From Diploscapter coronatus (taxonomy: Eukaryota > Nematoda > Chromadorea > Rhabditida > Rhabditidae): a stretch of DNA of 64,000 bases. Where the stretch lies: positions 22,529,201-22,593,200 of the forward strand of contig OZ038422.1 in NCBI GenBank assembly GCA_964036155.1. Direction: 5' to 3'. Every line of letters starts with the position of its first letter. Positions within the stretch are counted from its first letter, which is position 1. The notes under the pieces were generated by a model. That model had not been told where the DNA came from. It ran no database searches and saw only the letters and a program-made list of their open reading frames with translations. Positions 45,601 to 58,168 of the stretch are shown piece after piece. The translations under genes were made by a program, and so were the position numbers.

Positions 45601-46552
45601 TACAAAAGTCGGAGTCTCGTAGATTAGATAGTGATATCTTCCATCTGAGATTCTGCATGATCTCGAGCCGTGATAATACGAGGAAATCGCGAAATTTCTC
45701 GCTGTGACGATCACTTCAAAGGTGACATGGAATTCGAGTTGGGCTCGTCTTTGGATGAACTGATTCGAAGATTTTTATCTTGAGAGAAATCTGGTGTTAC
45801 TTTGACAGCATCCCCCAACTTCTCCGAGTTGATACCCATTTCGATCGATTTCCGCAGGCTTTCTTCCAGATCCAAGTCGCAGCAGCGAACTTGGAGGCTT
45901 TGATATGGATGATTTTCATCTAAATTTTTTGTTTATATTGAATTGAAGTATTATTTAAATCCGATCGAGTAAACTGTTGATAAATATGTAATAAAGCATA
46001 GAAGAAAGTACGCAGAGTAGTGCACAGATTAATCGTCAACTTTTAGTGCAATTTTCACTCTTCCATTGGCCATTTCGACGACATATCTGCGTATCATAGT
46101 GCTTACTTTCTTTCACTTTGTTACGCATTTTTTTTTTCATATTTTACTCCGTTTGATCCAGATACGCGTGCGGAATTCCGATTCCAAGGGTTTTTGGTCC
46201 TTAGAACTTCAATTCTGCTGTGAAAAATCAATTTCGATTTCGAACTTTTCAAAACTAAGTTTCGAGGCCCCTGATTTGATCAATGCAATAGTTTGTTTAC
46301 CCAAAGGAACTCCTTCATCGGATACGAGCCAGTCGCAAGCAGGGGGTCTTCTAACAGCAGCATTGTTTGGCCCTTCTCGATATTCAGTCAATTCATTCTG
46401 GTAGAAAGGAGAATGCTGTTGCTGCTGCTGAAAATTTTCCGCATACCTTTTTCAGGTTTAACGTGCTTTACCAATTTTTCAGAAATTATAGGTTGAACAT
46501 GCATCAGAATAAGTAGGTTCAGATGAATCATTATCCATTCTATCCATAGCAT
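39633..46552 (-). CDS. Hedgehog-related (groundhog-like) precursor: four Ground-like modules plus Hog/Hint domain
   Basis: About 25 exons. The signal peptide is MLWIEWIMIHLNLLILMHVQ, after TTTTAG|A; a 44-bp intron follows. Four Ground-like modules come in order, each split by an intron. (1) CCDLDLEESLRKSIEMG plus FEVIVTARNFAISSYY. (2) KCCDGVLSKTIRDAVTEL plus FEVIVSRGDFVFVTHH. (3) YCCNLALYNALICAYNE plus MEVIVSYDDFVFRANH. (4) ACCNPELQYEIFSTIDE plus FESIVSPAEFVWGTQ. An RRKR (furin-like) site lies between modules 1 and 2. A Gln/Asn/Gly linker with tandemly repeated exons follows, then a Hint domain: RYCFSDDTWLTTPNGKKRMS, EIDVGDFVL, RLSGKHLIF and GIYAPMTSNGRIFVNDMFAS then CH. The Hint Cys at RYC|FS predicts autoprocessing as in Hedgehog. 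Nematode Ground/Hog proteins act in cuticle and moulting. The last exon (39633 versus 39674) is uncertain. Confidence 0.85.
41108..41497 (-). repeat. Tandem exon-intron repeats (~126-127 bp) in the Hog gene linker
   Basis: About three units, each one exon of about 78 bp plus one intron of about 48 bp, encode versions of GPTDQSAANQATINQNGG then DGTQGQNS. Units are 85-95% alike including the introns, so they are recent duplications. Each exon keeps the same phase on both sides, so unit number can change without breaking the frame. Confidence 0.85.
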
Positions 46553-48918
46553 TCTAAAAGAATAAGCTAGATTTTATGCAGTAACATAATTGCCATTTAT
46601 TAATCAAGTTGCATTACTAACTGAGTTGAAGTTTACAAGGAATTCGTCAACATAGGAACTCAAAAATTTTGATGGAATATACCAAATAGGAGCTTTGGAT
46701 GACGCTGATCACGATGATAACATCGAAAAGTTCTCAAACGTACCCCGAGACCTTCGATTTTTCACTCGCATTTTGTATGAGAAATGAGCAAATTCGTAAA
46801 TACAAGTGAAGAAATCATGCAAAAAGCAAAACTCGAAACTTCTAAGTGTATTTGAACACTTTTCAATGTGATCATCGTGCCAACATCATCGAAAATTCTC
46901 ATGTAAAATGTAGGAAATTTCATAAAGATCTATGGGTTCCTATGTTGATGACTTCTTTGTTATTTTCATTATCAAGAAAATATTTGTATAAATTAAAGCT
47001 TGAACAATATTGACATGCATAAATAAAATTATGATTAAAACACATGGTGCGGAGTCCATGATACATCAAGAACATCCGCTTTTCTTTATCTCTTCTGACC
47101 GTCTCTTATCTGTTAGTCACTAGCAAATATCTTCTTATCTTCCTCACTCTCTAAATCTCATGAATTCCATCGTCTTTCCAAATTGCGGAAATAAAAAAGG
47201 TCGGGGTTTTTTTTTAGCATTTTGTCTGCCAATGCAAATTACGTCTTTGCGTTAATTTTCCAAATCTTCTAGTGCTGCATTTTGATATCTTTTTCTTCAT
47301 TATTCTAACGATCTCTAGGTGCTATTTTCTATCTTCATCCAATTTTCTATCACTCTCTTCACATCATCTGCTAATTTCTACTAAATCCGATCCGTTTGAC
47401 TCCGCCCACTCATTTGTGGCTATGCGAATTCGTCATTGTTGAGGAGGACATTTGACAGTTGTTTACGGTTTCTTATGCATGCAAACAGATCGACATAAAA
47501 TTAGCTAATATTGGCATGTGGCAAGCACGACAAATCGTATTAATGAGGAAAGATTGAAAAATTGAAGAACAAAATGCTTTGCCAAATATTGGAAAATGGA
47601 TGAATAATAATGATGCATGATAAAGAGTGAGCATTATGCCACTTATCCCCTATTGAGCTGTAAGCCTGCATGGCAGAAAAGTGAGAATTTATAGAACAAC
47701 GAGAGAATTAAGACCCAAGTAATTACTCAAGACTTGTATTTAGCTTTTATTAGTCTTCAAATTTTGACCTGATGGAATGTAAGTTGACGCATTCTTTTAC
47801 AAATTTGCTAGACTTGGAAATACCCTTTCGTCCGTTATGCATGGCAAAGATCCCGATTGTTTCATTCTGTTTAATCACTTATCCGGTCCAATGAATCGTA
47901 ACAGGAAAGAGTGTAGCAGACGAAGAGAGAACAAGCGCCTAATTGCAATCAGACTATCTGATTATTCTTTGATTGTCTGAAGAAGTGAAAAAAATCTAAT
48001 TAATTCAAGTGCATGTTAATGGATTTCCACTTAAGATAAGGGGACAATGAAATGACAAGGGGATTTCATGAACTGATTTTTTTCAGACTGTTTGTGACAA
48101 GTGTAAACAAAGTACAGGCTAATTATCTGATTCACACATGAAATTTTGTATGGCTAACTTTTTATTTTTGATTTTTGACAAATCTTGTATTGTTCGAATT
48201 TGTCATCAATAAATTTATTGCAAGAACTTAAGTGATAAAGTTTGTAAAATCACGTCTTTTCATCATGACATTTTATTAGTATCAAAACTAAATAGCTTTT
48301 CTACTTTTTTGTTATAAGCATGAATTGATAATCTGTAAGAGAGACTGTCCAAGGGTTCTTCAAATCATCTAGCATTCTGTCAGAGCGCTTTAAAGGAATT
48401 AAGCTTATAGTGGATACTGTATCGAAATGAGTCAATTATTTGTCATCTTTGACATGTTCTAGTCCCCTCTTGTTAATCACATAAGGCTGGACTGATGCGG
48501 AAAATATCGTGAAAAAAATAATAAAAAATATGACAGCAATATTCTGTCAGGATTTCAAGCAGCAAATCTTATGTTTGAAAATAAGATATAATATTGCATT
48601 CAAAATGGGATATATCAAATTATTTTCAGAATTCTATTGATGCGTATTACTCTCTTTTACCAAATGATCATTAACGAAACGTGACAGAAAGTGATTCTCG
48701 AAGAAACTCGATTTCGTCCGTATTTTCACTCATGAAATAGAACCACTAAATTCTTGTTCGAAGAAGACATCTAATCAAACAAGTTAGAATTCATTTTAGG
48801 TAAGTTTATTATTGTGGCTATTATTTCTTTATCCTTCATTTTTGTCAGCTCAAATTTATATTTATACCATACTGTTATTTCGAGAATGTCTTTTTAGGAA
48901 ACAATTCAACAAATAATT
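46553..48918. other. Intergenic, divergent promoters
   Basis: 2.4 kb between the Hog gene (-) and the four-TM gene (+). No exon or RNA gene is recognised; it presumably holds both promoters. Confidence 0.45.
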
Positions 48919-50117
48919 ATGACTTCGGCAACATTTCACAAAATGGATGTAAAGGTACGGATTTAATATCGGAATTTACAAAAAAAAAAAAAAAATTTCA
49001 CATTTTTGAATTACCTAAATTTCAACCAAATACATTTTTGAATGATAGAGATTCAGACTCTACTCATGTTTATAATGGTATTGACCGCTGTAATCAATTT
49101 GGTGGCCCAATTTGCTCTGGGCCCAGCCTCTTTGGGAGCTTTGATTATGGGCAATTTCGGAGCAGGCATTCCTGCCCGATTATACGTCAATCCTGGTGCC
49201 GCTTCAAGCCCTATCACTTTCCCACAATCAGGTAATTTATTTCTTTGCCTAAGATAACTGAATGCAGTGATATACGGATAATGAATATAATAAAAGAAAA
49301 TAAAATTTTGTCTGATTATGGTACTCATTCAAACCCTAGAAAATGTTATAAATATGCAAAAAAAAAAAAAAAAACTTTGATATAAACAATTTATGTAGTC
49401 CAAAACGTGCATCAATTGTTTCAGATAAAAAATCGACGAAATCAGATGATAGAGAGCTCGAAGATCGAATTTCTGTATGTTTTTGGCTTGAATAGATTAT
49501 AATGATAAATAAATTAGTATTACTAAACAATGATTAATCATTGAACAATATAGTATGGGAAATATGAACAAAACCATTTCAGACAATATTGGCTTTAGTT
49601 CTGATGTTTCTAGTTTACAAAGAATTCCAATGGTTCTTGATTGCCTTTTTGGCTCTTTATGTGAGTTAATTCATAATATCATTCAAACTCGAGAAAAAAT
49701 ATTTCTGAGTGAATTTTAATCCTGAGAATTCGATTTTTAGAACCATGATTTCATATAAACCAATTTCTGTCTATTTCAATTTCAGGCATTAGGCAGCTTA
49801 ATGTGCGTTTTGGCGACTGGTTGTTTCTTTTATATTTCAATAGGTATGAGTTTTTGTGAGGGTATTTGATATGAATTATGTATTTCAGAATATGCGATAA
49901 AAGGTGTCGGCGATTGGTGGATAGTCCTCATCGTGGCATTCGCTTTGACTATTTCTACTGCTTGTAAGATTTTTGTAAAGTTGAAAAGAGCATTATATTT
50001 CATTTGAAAAATTAAGTGTCGTTATTTACTACTTTTTTGATATTCAAATTGTGGCGAAGTAAGAAAGCGGAAACGAAAACTGAAGACGTTAGAATGGAGC
50101 AGGTTCAACGTTCTTAA
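48919..50117 (+). CDS. Four-transmembrane nematode protein, family unknown
   Basis: Seven exons: 48919-48954, 49051-49231, 49425-49474, 49583-49660, 49785-49843, 49889-49963 and 50017-50117. It starts MTSATFHKMDVK. Hydrophobic segments: TLLMFIMVLTAVINLVAQF; a Gly-rich loop (GNFGAGIPARLYVNPGAA); a charged loop (DKKSTKSDDRELEDRIS); ILALVLMFLVYKEFQWFLIA then FLALY; ALGSLMCVLATGCFFYISI; and WWIVLIVAFALTISTA continuing SLFTTFLIFKLW. The tail is KKAETKTEDVRMEQVQRS. Four TMs with both ends probably cytosolic. The last intron uses a weak acceptor (AAATTAAG); without splicing the protein would stop at 50007. No family recognised. Its 3' part is copied at 30021. Confidence 0.65.
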
Positions 50118-50599
50118 TCATTTCTCATTACTTCATTTCTAATTTTGTTTAAGAATAAAAATGTTTCATTTAAAAATTCAAAATTAGTCTTCGAAAAACT
50201 AGAGAACATTATGTCATGAAAGTATACTCACGTGTTTAACTCTAAAATGAATCCGCTACTTGTTTATTGCAGAAACGATTTTGTAGTGAAAAATGCCGTT
50301 ATACTTGTCGCGCCAACTCAATGACAAGTCAGACTGTCGTGGCAAACGATGGCCTTCTGCAATGATTGTTAACTCTTCGACGAGAGAACAGAACATTCTG
50401 CTAGAAAATGCACGGTTAAAACACATTGATATTTTGAGTACAATGTAGCTGGCACAGAAAGATGCAGACAGTTTCTCAAGTTAACACAAAATATTTAGGG
50501 ACTATAAACGATAGATATCAATTATATTATTGTTTTCATTTTCTTATTATCATTTGAAATCCTGTCATAAAACTTACTGTTGATTATTAAAGTTGAGAT

Positions 50600-51745
50600 A
50601 TGCTAACTTTGGTTACTTTGATTATATCGACACTCGTTACTACGACTAAAGCTGCCGATGATACGATTGCCGTTCCTACTACTAATTCAGAAAGTAAGAT
50701 ATTACTAATTCGTGAATACTGTTTAATTAAATCATAATTCTAGCTTCAGATGCCGACATGCTCAAGATGAAGGGTTTGTTTGATTTAATAGCAGATAAGG
50801 AACCGAGACTGAAAGCTCTATCTGATGAAGACAAATCAGCCATTAAAAAGGCAAGTTGTAATCTTTTTGATTCGAAACATCTAAATCGTAGAGATCGTTC
50901 AATTTCCAAATTTGCAATGTTGATTCTGATATTAACTAAATTTACCATATTTTATCGAATATTAAATGAGGTTCATGTTACAGCTCACGGAGATAACCTT
51001 CAATCTGAAGACAAGCGCCGATGAGAAAATGAAGTTGATTGATGAAGTTCCTGAGACTAAGAAATTGGTAGCGGAAAATAGGGACCTTGTCAAAGATGTG
51101 GTCGAAGGCCAACAGAAGGTTCTCGATGCTTATGAGAAGGAAATTCTCTCTACACTGAAATTCGAGGTTTGATATTTTACATTTTAGCTTTTCGCAAAGT
51201 TTCATTTCAGAAGACCAAGGAAGCTATAGAAAGCTTTATTAATATGCTGAAAAATATGTCTTATAAGGTGGCGACAGAAGGAAAGGAATCATTCGAGGAG
51301 ATGGTATTATATTGACAATCAATAATAAATGAGGGTCGAACAGCAATTCTTTGCTCTTTCAATTATTGGAAAGAAACATCTCCAGTTCAATTGATATTGT
51401 ATTGATTAATTATTTGGATATCAGCCCAATCGATTATCCTTTTCTGAGTACCATTAGAGATTTGAGGGTTTATAAGAATATTTTGCGTGATAAAAACTTG
51501 TTTAATGATAGGTTTTATTTTCAGATGAATAACCATGGTGAAAAATATGGTACAGGACTGGATAAAGCTATTATTACTGAAATCGATGGTACTCTTGCTA
51601 AAATTTACGTAAGTTTCGCAATTTGTTGATTTGATGCATCAAAATGGAATTTTAGGCGAAGAAGGACGAAGTCGGTCTGGTAGGGATGTCGAAGAAACTC
51701 TTTGATAAAGTCCACTACATCCCATTCGCAGTTATGATTATTTGA
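50600..51745 (+). CDS. Secreted alpha-helical protein family, member 3 (complete)
   Basis: Six exons: 50600-50693, 50744-50850, 50984-51166, 51211-51303, 51525-51608 and 51656-51745. The signal peptide is MLTLVTLIISTLVTTTKAAD. The mature protein is about 195 residues, highly charged, with no Cys in the core and helical throughout: LKMKGLFDLIADKEPRLKAL, SDEDKSAIKKLTEITFNLKT, DEVPETKKLVAENRDLVKDV. It ends HYIPFAVMII (paralogues end HIPLCISISA and YFPFSLLTI). Composition suggests a SXP/RAL-2 (DUF148)- or FAR-like secreted ligand-binding protein. Intron 2 requires a GC donor (AAAAAG|GCAAGT); the paralogue at 19098-20429 has GT at the same site. It lies between the four-TM gene (+) and the CX gene (-). 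Confidence 0.82.
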
Positions 51746-51907
51746 ATTTGCACGTCTGTTTTGTTAGATATTATTTTGCATTTAAATAAATTTTATTAGA
51801 CTATTCAAAAAAGCAATAATTATATCACAGGTTCCATACCCGTTAATAAGAAGTGAGAAATGACTAATAAATTCAAAGACCACATTTCTTAAAATAAATC
51901 TAATATT

Positions 51908-53144
51908 CTAAGTTTTATTCGGCTCTTGAACTTCTTGGTTTTCATTGAGAGCTGGTTCATTACGGTTTCGTATTCGTTGCCATCTAAAATCTTATGATCA
52001 TTTGTTTGCTATTGATTGGCAAGTTAACCTCGCTCTGAATTTATCGCGAACGTGATTATTCCACCAATTTGTTGTGTCGAGTGTATTGAACAAGGAGCAC
52101 ATGCAGATGCAAATAAGAATTACGAAACATATTCTGGAACATAAATTATAGCTTGATTGTGAATGAATTCTTACAGAACATAGATGATCCCTGAATCATC
52201 TGTGCAACAATCAAATCTAAATTTTAATATTGGCACATTTCGATTTTGCGCTGTTCATATTTTAAAAAGTCGATACGCGAATTATTGAAAGAATATTATC
52301 GATTCCTTGTCATATGATTATCGATCTGTCTTGCAGAACCAAGCCTGACTGAGATTCAAATAAGAGCTTACCCACAGCATTGCTCCCCTGAATCACATCC
52401 ATAAACGATTTCTTTCAATCTTGTTCCATTTTCATAACGAATCTGGAATTTCGAGAACTTAATTTTCTTTCGATTCCAATTCATACATTTCCGAATGGAT
52501 CAGATGTCGAATTGGTAACGTTATAGATGCACACTATCGCGTGATTTTGATGCGATGAATGATAATAATGTGTCCCGTAAAAATAATTGTGACTATAGTA
52601 GCTAAATAGTCTAAGCCTTGAGGGAGAATATCAATAAATTCTGATTACCTGTACGGCTGATTGGGGCTAATAACCACGTAGGTATTTGATTTACTATCCT
52701 TCCTCAAACCTCCATCCGAATACATTTTCGTATAAAATTCTGTCGATTTTATTTCTTGAGCTGATCTGAAAGTTTTTATCAAATGTATATTTCCTTTTCT
52801 AAAGTTCTATGGAACTATTCTATAAAAACCATGATGCAATGCTATCAGTGTCGTTTGTTCATAAGCAAAATTAAAAAGAAAAAAAAAACTAGGAGACCTG
52901 GCTCCAGATCCTGAAGAACCAAAGTAGGTCCCTCCACCTGAGGATCGATATGAAAACCCGAATGAACGCGATCCACCTCCGATCGACGCTGAAGAAGGGA
53001 AAAAATTCAAATTTACCAAAAAATGAAGAAAATCATACATCGAGCTCCACTAAACCCTCTTCCCCCTCCCATTCCACCACCACCTCGCTTTGAAACTGCT
53101 GTCGGAAGAATTGTGAAAATGAATAGCGCAAACCGAACTTCCAT
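51908..53144 (-). CDS. CX-module type I membrane protein, copy B
   Basis: Same exon plan as the gene at 30794-32025. Signal peptide MEVRFALFIFTILPTAVSKR; Gly-rich (GGGGMGGGRGFSGAR) and Ser/Gly/Tyr segment; CX domain with FYTKMYSDGGLRKDSKSNTY, YYHSSHQNHAIVCIYNV and EIVYGCDSGEQCCG; TM segment GICFVILICICMCSLF; tail ending EVQEPNKT. The ectodomain is nearly the same as copy A, but the TM exon is recoded (FVILICICMCSLF versus LGVFIRICLYLI), with copy A having a charged residue within the hydrophobic stretch. 3' end at 51908, convergent with the helical gene (about 160 bp apart). Confidence 0.83.
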
Positions 53145-53396
53145 GATTTTCTGGAAAGGAAATAATTGAAGCTAAAGTTTTTTTCTTCTTCAAAGTACTA
53201 ATATTTCTACAAGAAAAAAGAATAGGATAACCATAAAAGTGAAAATTTCCGTTTGAATATTCCGAATCCGAAAATTCTCCCAGAATTCATATAGAAATAA
53301 CTAAAGTCTAGCAGTTGCTATGGTCGTGCAAAGTCGTCTAGTCGGCGAAAATGGACATTTCTCCCTTTGAAAATCAATAGTTTCATTCTTTGCCTA

Positions 53397-54059
53397 GCTG
53401 TCTACAGCAATTTACGAACGCATGCACCGAAACACATCATTGTACGATGGTGATGTCAAAATTACATCATTGTGAATGATGGCGAAATAGGTTACTTATT
53501 TTGTATATTGCAAGTAAGCAAAAAACTAATTAATATACTTCCCTATCTTGTAATCAAAGCTAAACTTGTGTATATTATAGACGCACACAAAAACACATTC
53601 GTACAGGTGAAATATGTCTTAAGTTGAGGACATCATATTTCCTAATTTAGATTTTTATACTGTAGCTCCAACAGTGCACATTTGTAGAATATCTTGATAT
53701 TTAATTTTGCGATGAATAAATCATTTTTCAAGCAGCTAGCCAAAATGAAATTGGGTAGTATGAATTCGAAATAAATTAAGTTGGCTCAAAACGACATGTG
53801 CAAAAAGTCTTAGGATATAGTATGTATAAAAGAGGACAAAATATTATATGCGAATTCCAACGAAAAAAATCTTTCTTACTGTAACTAATTTTTATTGATT
53901 TACACTATTTATTTTTATTAACTTGTAATTCTTGTAATGTATGAATGCAGATTAAATTCAAAACAATATGAATCGCGCGAAACATGCGATGGTAACATTT
54001 TCATTTTAGCTTGATTAATGAATAATCCTACTCAAGATCCAAAATTAAATTAATTGCAG
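53397..54059. other. Intergenic; likely holds the first exon of the chemoreceptor
   Basis: Short frames such as the one starting ATG at 53968 end at a GT donor but do not join the next exon in frame. No other feature seen. Confidence 0.4.
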
Positions 54060-56015
54060 GATTAATCAATAGCAATCTTCATATCATAGCTTTGGCTACA
54101 ACTTTGTACAATGAGCCAATATGTAAGTTATCCATGCTGGACATTCTCTAATAGATTTAACGCTGAGCAATAGTTAAAGTGTTTTTTGAATTCATTGACA
54201 ATAATTTGATGGCTAATCATTAACTTTTAAAATATTAAAGAAGTCGAGTTTCAGCTTACTTGAGAGCTTGCGCAGCGTCTTTTATACCCTCAATACCAAT
54301 CTTCATTGCAATTAGGACTATCAATATGATAAGAAAAAAGATGGGAAAACAATCAACCTATGAACGAATATTGCTTACCTTATTCATTATCAAAGTCATT
54401 TACACCATATTACTCATAATTAAGGTAACATTTTATTTGCTGCTAAAAAGTATGTGTGTGTGCATTAATCAATACAAATTATACAGCTATAGATTTTATA
54501 ACTAAATGTGATATGACAAGGAAATGTTCTAAATTGAATTATTCAAAACAGTAGATAAAGATTTTATTCCGTAAATTTCAGACTTTAATTGAAAACTATG
54601 TATTTATTAAAGATCTCTGTTGTACCCAGAACGATGACATTAATGTAAGTTAGTTTCATAATGTTGTTTTTTATGTGTATTATATGAAATTAAAAAAAAA
54701 AAACTGACTTCTCTGAATATATAATTATTCGAAACTCACCATGTGTGTTCATCATATTATTGTCGATCATTTATTTCTTACATTATAATTCCATTATATT
54801 TCAGGCGTGGCTTTATGTTCTACATGACACTTGTGACATTTTATTAGACTGTGCTAAATTTATTTCATGTGTAATGGCGATTTATAGAGCAAGAACATTT
54901 TCCGAGTAAGTTTTATAATTATGCAACTCATAATGAAAGGATATGTCTATCGAAAATAATATTATTTTCGACTATAAAAATCACTATATAACCCAGTGAT
55001 TGTAAATAATTATCATATTTAGGAGACCTAGTGATAAGCTGACAATTATAATAAAAGCTCTCTTTGCATTAGGAATAAGCACCTATCTAATTTTTGGACT
55101 AATCATTCAATCAGCAAGAATTCATCGAATTGTTTCCTATAGAAGAATCAAGGTTTCCGATGATTATAATTATGTTCAAATTCTTCAGTTTCAAACAATT
55201 GTAAGCAAACATAAATCTATACGGATTTAAATCAAATCTATAATTTAAATAATTAAGTACTTCTTTTATCTTAATGCGACCAATATTATTACTATTTTGT
55301 CGACACCAGTTTTGATAATAAGCACCATATATTTACTAAAGAAAGTCGGAAATCAATATAAACAAATCTCTGCTAATGTAAAAAGAGAAGAGACAGGACT
55401 AAACAGAAGATTAATCATACACGTAATTCATTTCTTAATTTATCGAGAAACTATACGGTTGATTTAAGACGATGTGCGAAGTGATCACAAATGGTATCGC
55501 AACAATTTACGATATTGCGATGCGATATTTTTTCGTCCTCGATATGTCAATTAATCTATCATTTGTACCATACAGAATCTTATTGGTAAAAATATACTTC
55601 AATGTTTTTCTTAAAAATGGATAAATGATCATATCGTCTAGAAAATAATCTTGAATTTAATTCAGCTCAAAACTGAACTGAAATAGTAGGTTAAAAGTTT
55701 AAACCATCTTCGCTAAATTTTAGAGGGTTTTTATTAAAAATCAAAAATTATTTTTACTAAACAATCTAATAAAAAATTATATTTAGGCTGCAGTTGCATT
55801 GATCATATTCTTTACCCCTTCTGTGCAAATGGTTACACTATATTTTCTAATTAGAAAAAGTCTGAAGGTAAATGTTATTCTGTTAAAATAATTAGATGAT
55901 AGTAAAAGTGATTTAGAGGTTGGAAAATCAGCTAAAGCTCGAGTCGCAAGCAGCAACTAGGAAGACCGTTCAAGTCAGTTCAATTCGACGCGGAAATAAT
56001 CTAATAAATCCTTAA
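54060..56015 (+). CDS. Serpentine (7TM) chemoreceptor, first exon unresolved
   Basis: Nine or more exons join in frame from 54060 to a TAA at 56013-56015. Segments: LINSNLHIIALATTLYNEPI; YLRACAASFIPSIPIFIAIR; ILLTLFIIKVIYTILLIIK; AWLYVLHDTCDILLDCAKFI then SCVMAIYRAR; LTIIIKALFALGISTYLIFG; YFFYLNATNIITILSTPVLI; TMCEVITNGIATIYDIAMRY; and AAVALIIFFTPSVQMVTLYF then LIRKSLK. That is at least seven hydrophobic helices with basic cytosolic loops and a 35-residue tail. It resembles nematode chemosensory GPCRs, but I cannot assign a class. The AAG acceptors near 55258 and 55467 are weak. An exon ending in phase 1 must precede 54060. Confidence 0.72.
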
Positions 56016-56051
56016 CCATAATCAGTATTGTAATAAACCCTATTTATACAC

Positions 56052-56123
56052 CAGGGCTGGACGGAATTACGAAAAAATAAAAATAACTCCGAAAAGCAAG
56101 ATTTCGAATTCCGCCCGGCCCTG
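56052..56123. repeat. 72-bp foldback repeat
   Basis: CAGGGCTGGACGGAATTACG pairs with TTTCGAATTCCGCCCGGCCC then TG. It lies just downstream of the receptor stop. Confidence 0.55.
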
Positions 56124-56351
56124 GTTCGGATTGAAAAACTTTTGCACTAATGCAATTCTTGTTCGAGTCTTACACGGAATGTCTCTTAAGTAAAAATGAA
56201 TCGATTAATTGTTTCCTAAATATAATAGAGAAATGGACCAAAAAGTTGAAATAGATTTATTCTAAACTCTTATGAGTCGTCTTTTACTCTTATCCCAAGT
56301 TATTGGTTTCCACATGTATCTGAAATTTTGGATATCTTTTGATAAATGGTT

Positions 56352-58168
56352 TTATTGAGGTTTTTGCCTATGAAATCCGCTATAGCCTCCTTTCCAAGTT
56401 AGCATTTCATGATCATAATAAACGTGATCATTTCTTTTGCTGAAAAATGCCAGAAACCACCCGAAGGTCGACTCAGGTACGGTCATCAGAAACGACGAGC
56501 AGAGCTTCGATGAAATGTAGAAATCTTCCCCAGGCCTTTTATTCTGGTTCACAATTATTTTTGCCTAAATTTTAAATGACTCGACTAGTTTGGACGGTAC
56601 TTGAATATTATGGCATGGTAGGGCACATTACGGCACGATAATTTTTAGATATGACGACATAAGTTTAAGGCATAGAGGAAAGACGAATTTTCAAACTATT
56701 GAAAATCGTACATCATATTCAGAAAGATGTGCCGTAACGATCCGTCGTGCCGAATTCTTCGAATTATTACTTTGGAAAATTTTAATGAAAATAAGTCTCT
56801 GAAAGGAGTACCCGTTTAAATTTCTCCTCTATGTAGATTATTTGGGATAAGTTCTTCATGAACTGTTTATCATCACCGAATAGTATGATATTTCGAGTTT
56901 TCTAAATTAAAAAATATAATACTAATTTTGATCACTTTATTCAGACCTCTTTGTCAACTAGATAATGCAATCCAGCAACGGCGAATTTATACTCAACCTT
57001 ACCTGGATGATCTCTTCTACGAATATGCATGCACGCGAAATTGTCGTCTTCATCACTTCAAATCATGGATTTGTAGGATATCAGATTCCGGCTTTCTTAT
57101 TTAGGGTAAATTCGTTCCCATAATAGAAAATTTGTGGTTCAATTCGTATTCACATTACGATTTTCAAAATTCAATTCTATCCCGGTAGTTTACATCTAGT
57201 GGAGATCATTCACCTACATGTTCCATTCCTTGATGATCTCGTTTCCTCGCTCGACGACGTCTTGACTAAATTCGAGTAATTCCATCAATTCAGGTAGATA
57301 TCGTTCGAAATAGAACGTGTTCTGGACATATGTCGTATTCAAATCGAGATGGTCTTCAGTCCGATTTGCCAATCTCCTGAATATTTTGAACTCCATGGAT
57401 ATTTTCATCGTTTTTAATTTTGATGATTTGAAGACAAACCAAGTCGGATCTTCAAAATGACAACATACAACGCGACCATGATAATTAGCAAACTCCAATG
57501 TCACGCTGTTATTTGAAATAAGATATCTATCCTAAAATTGCGTATTAAATATTCTTCTCGGTTTATAACTGATAAAATTATCTTCTTTCCTTGAGGTTAG
57601 GACCAATTTGAAACTTATAAAATAACTAATTAAGTCATCGAAAAAAAATCACAAGTAATTGAAAAATCATCCTTACATCTGTTTGAATTATACTTGAGAT
57701 ATTTGGGAAAATCCTTTTCATCGTATTCAAATGCCTTATATTTGAATCGTAACAATCAATATTTAATCGGAAAATATGAGTTCGATTGATCATCCGACCA
57801 ATTCCATATCCAGAAATTACACGAAATAACTGAAAATCAACTTTTTAATTGCGAATAATTTAGATGATCCTACTTGGTTTCCTAATTGAGTACAGCAGTG
57901 GTTTAATGAAAATGTTTGAGTAGGTTTGTAAAAATGCTCTGAATGGAAATTTTTATCTTTAAACTTTCCAAATTACTCTTCATTTACCTTTCACTTGAAC
58001 AGAATAAATTGGATCTGTCATAACAGCTAAACTGTTATTCAGATAGTAATCAGATATGAAATAGCTACATAATATAAATCCAGAAGCTAAGAGTAACAAA
58101 AGTACCAACATCTGAAGATAAAAAATGCACATTCTCATGTATTGATTATTCAACAATAAAAATTTCAT
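56352..58168 (-). CDS. GT11 alpha-1,2-fucosyltransferase-like glycosyltransferase
   Basis: About seven exons. Exon 1 (58168-57988) has a signal anchor: QMLVLLLLLASGFILCSYFI. The next exon ends CCTQLGNQ, joined to LFRVISGYGIGRMINRTHIF, which is the GT11 GLGNQxF region. Further exons have VVCCHFEDPTWFVFK, TTYVQNTFYFERYLPELMEL and DDNFACMHIRRRDHP, the HxRRxD GDP-fucose motif. NIILFGDDKQFMKNLSQII follows, and the last exon has LMTVPESTFGWFLAFFSKRN then DHVYYDHEM, the GT11 ST(F/Y)GWW block. These motifs in order identify a Golgi type II fucosyltransferase that adds fucose to galactose or similar acceptors. One intron is 49 bp. A start at 58168 or at a Met about 57 bp downstream (after TTTTATCTTCAG) is equally possible. 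Confidence 0.82.

Larger units (their letters stand above)
49928..53396. repeat. Segmental duplication, copy B (fuller copy; partner 30021-32280)
   Basis: Contains the end of the four-TM gene, the complete helical gene and the second CX gene. It differs from copy A by scattered substitutions, and by 1.2 kb absent in A. Since A begins mid-exon of the four-TM gene, which is complete here, B is the likely source. Confidence 0.9.

Noticed and set aside
53968..53991. ATG plus eight codons followed by a GT donor as first exon of the chemoreceptor
   Set aside because: It ends in phase 0 while the next exon is open only when entered in phase 1.
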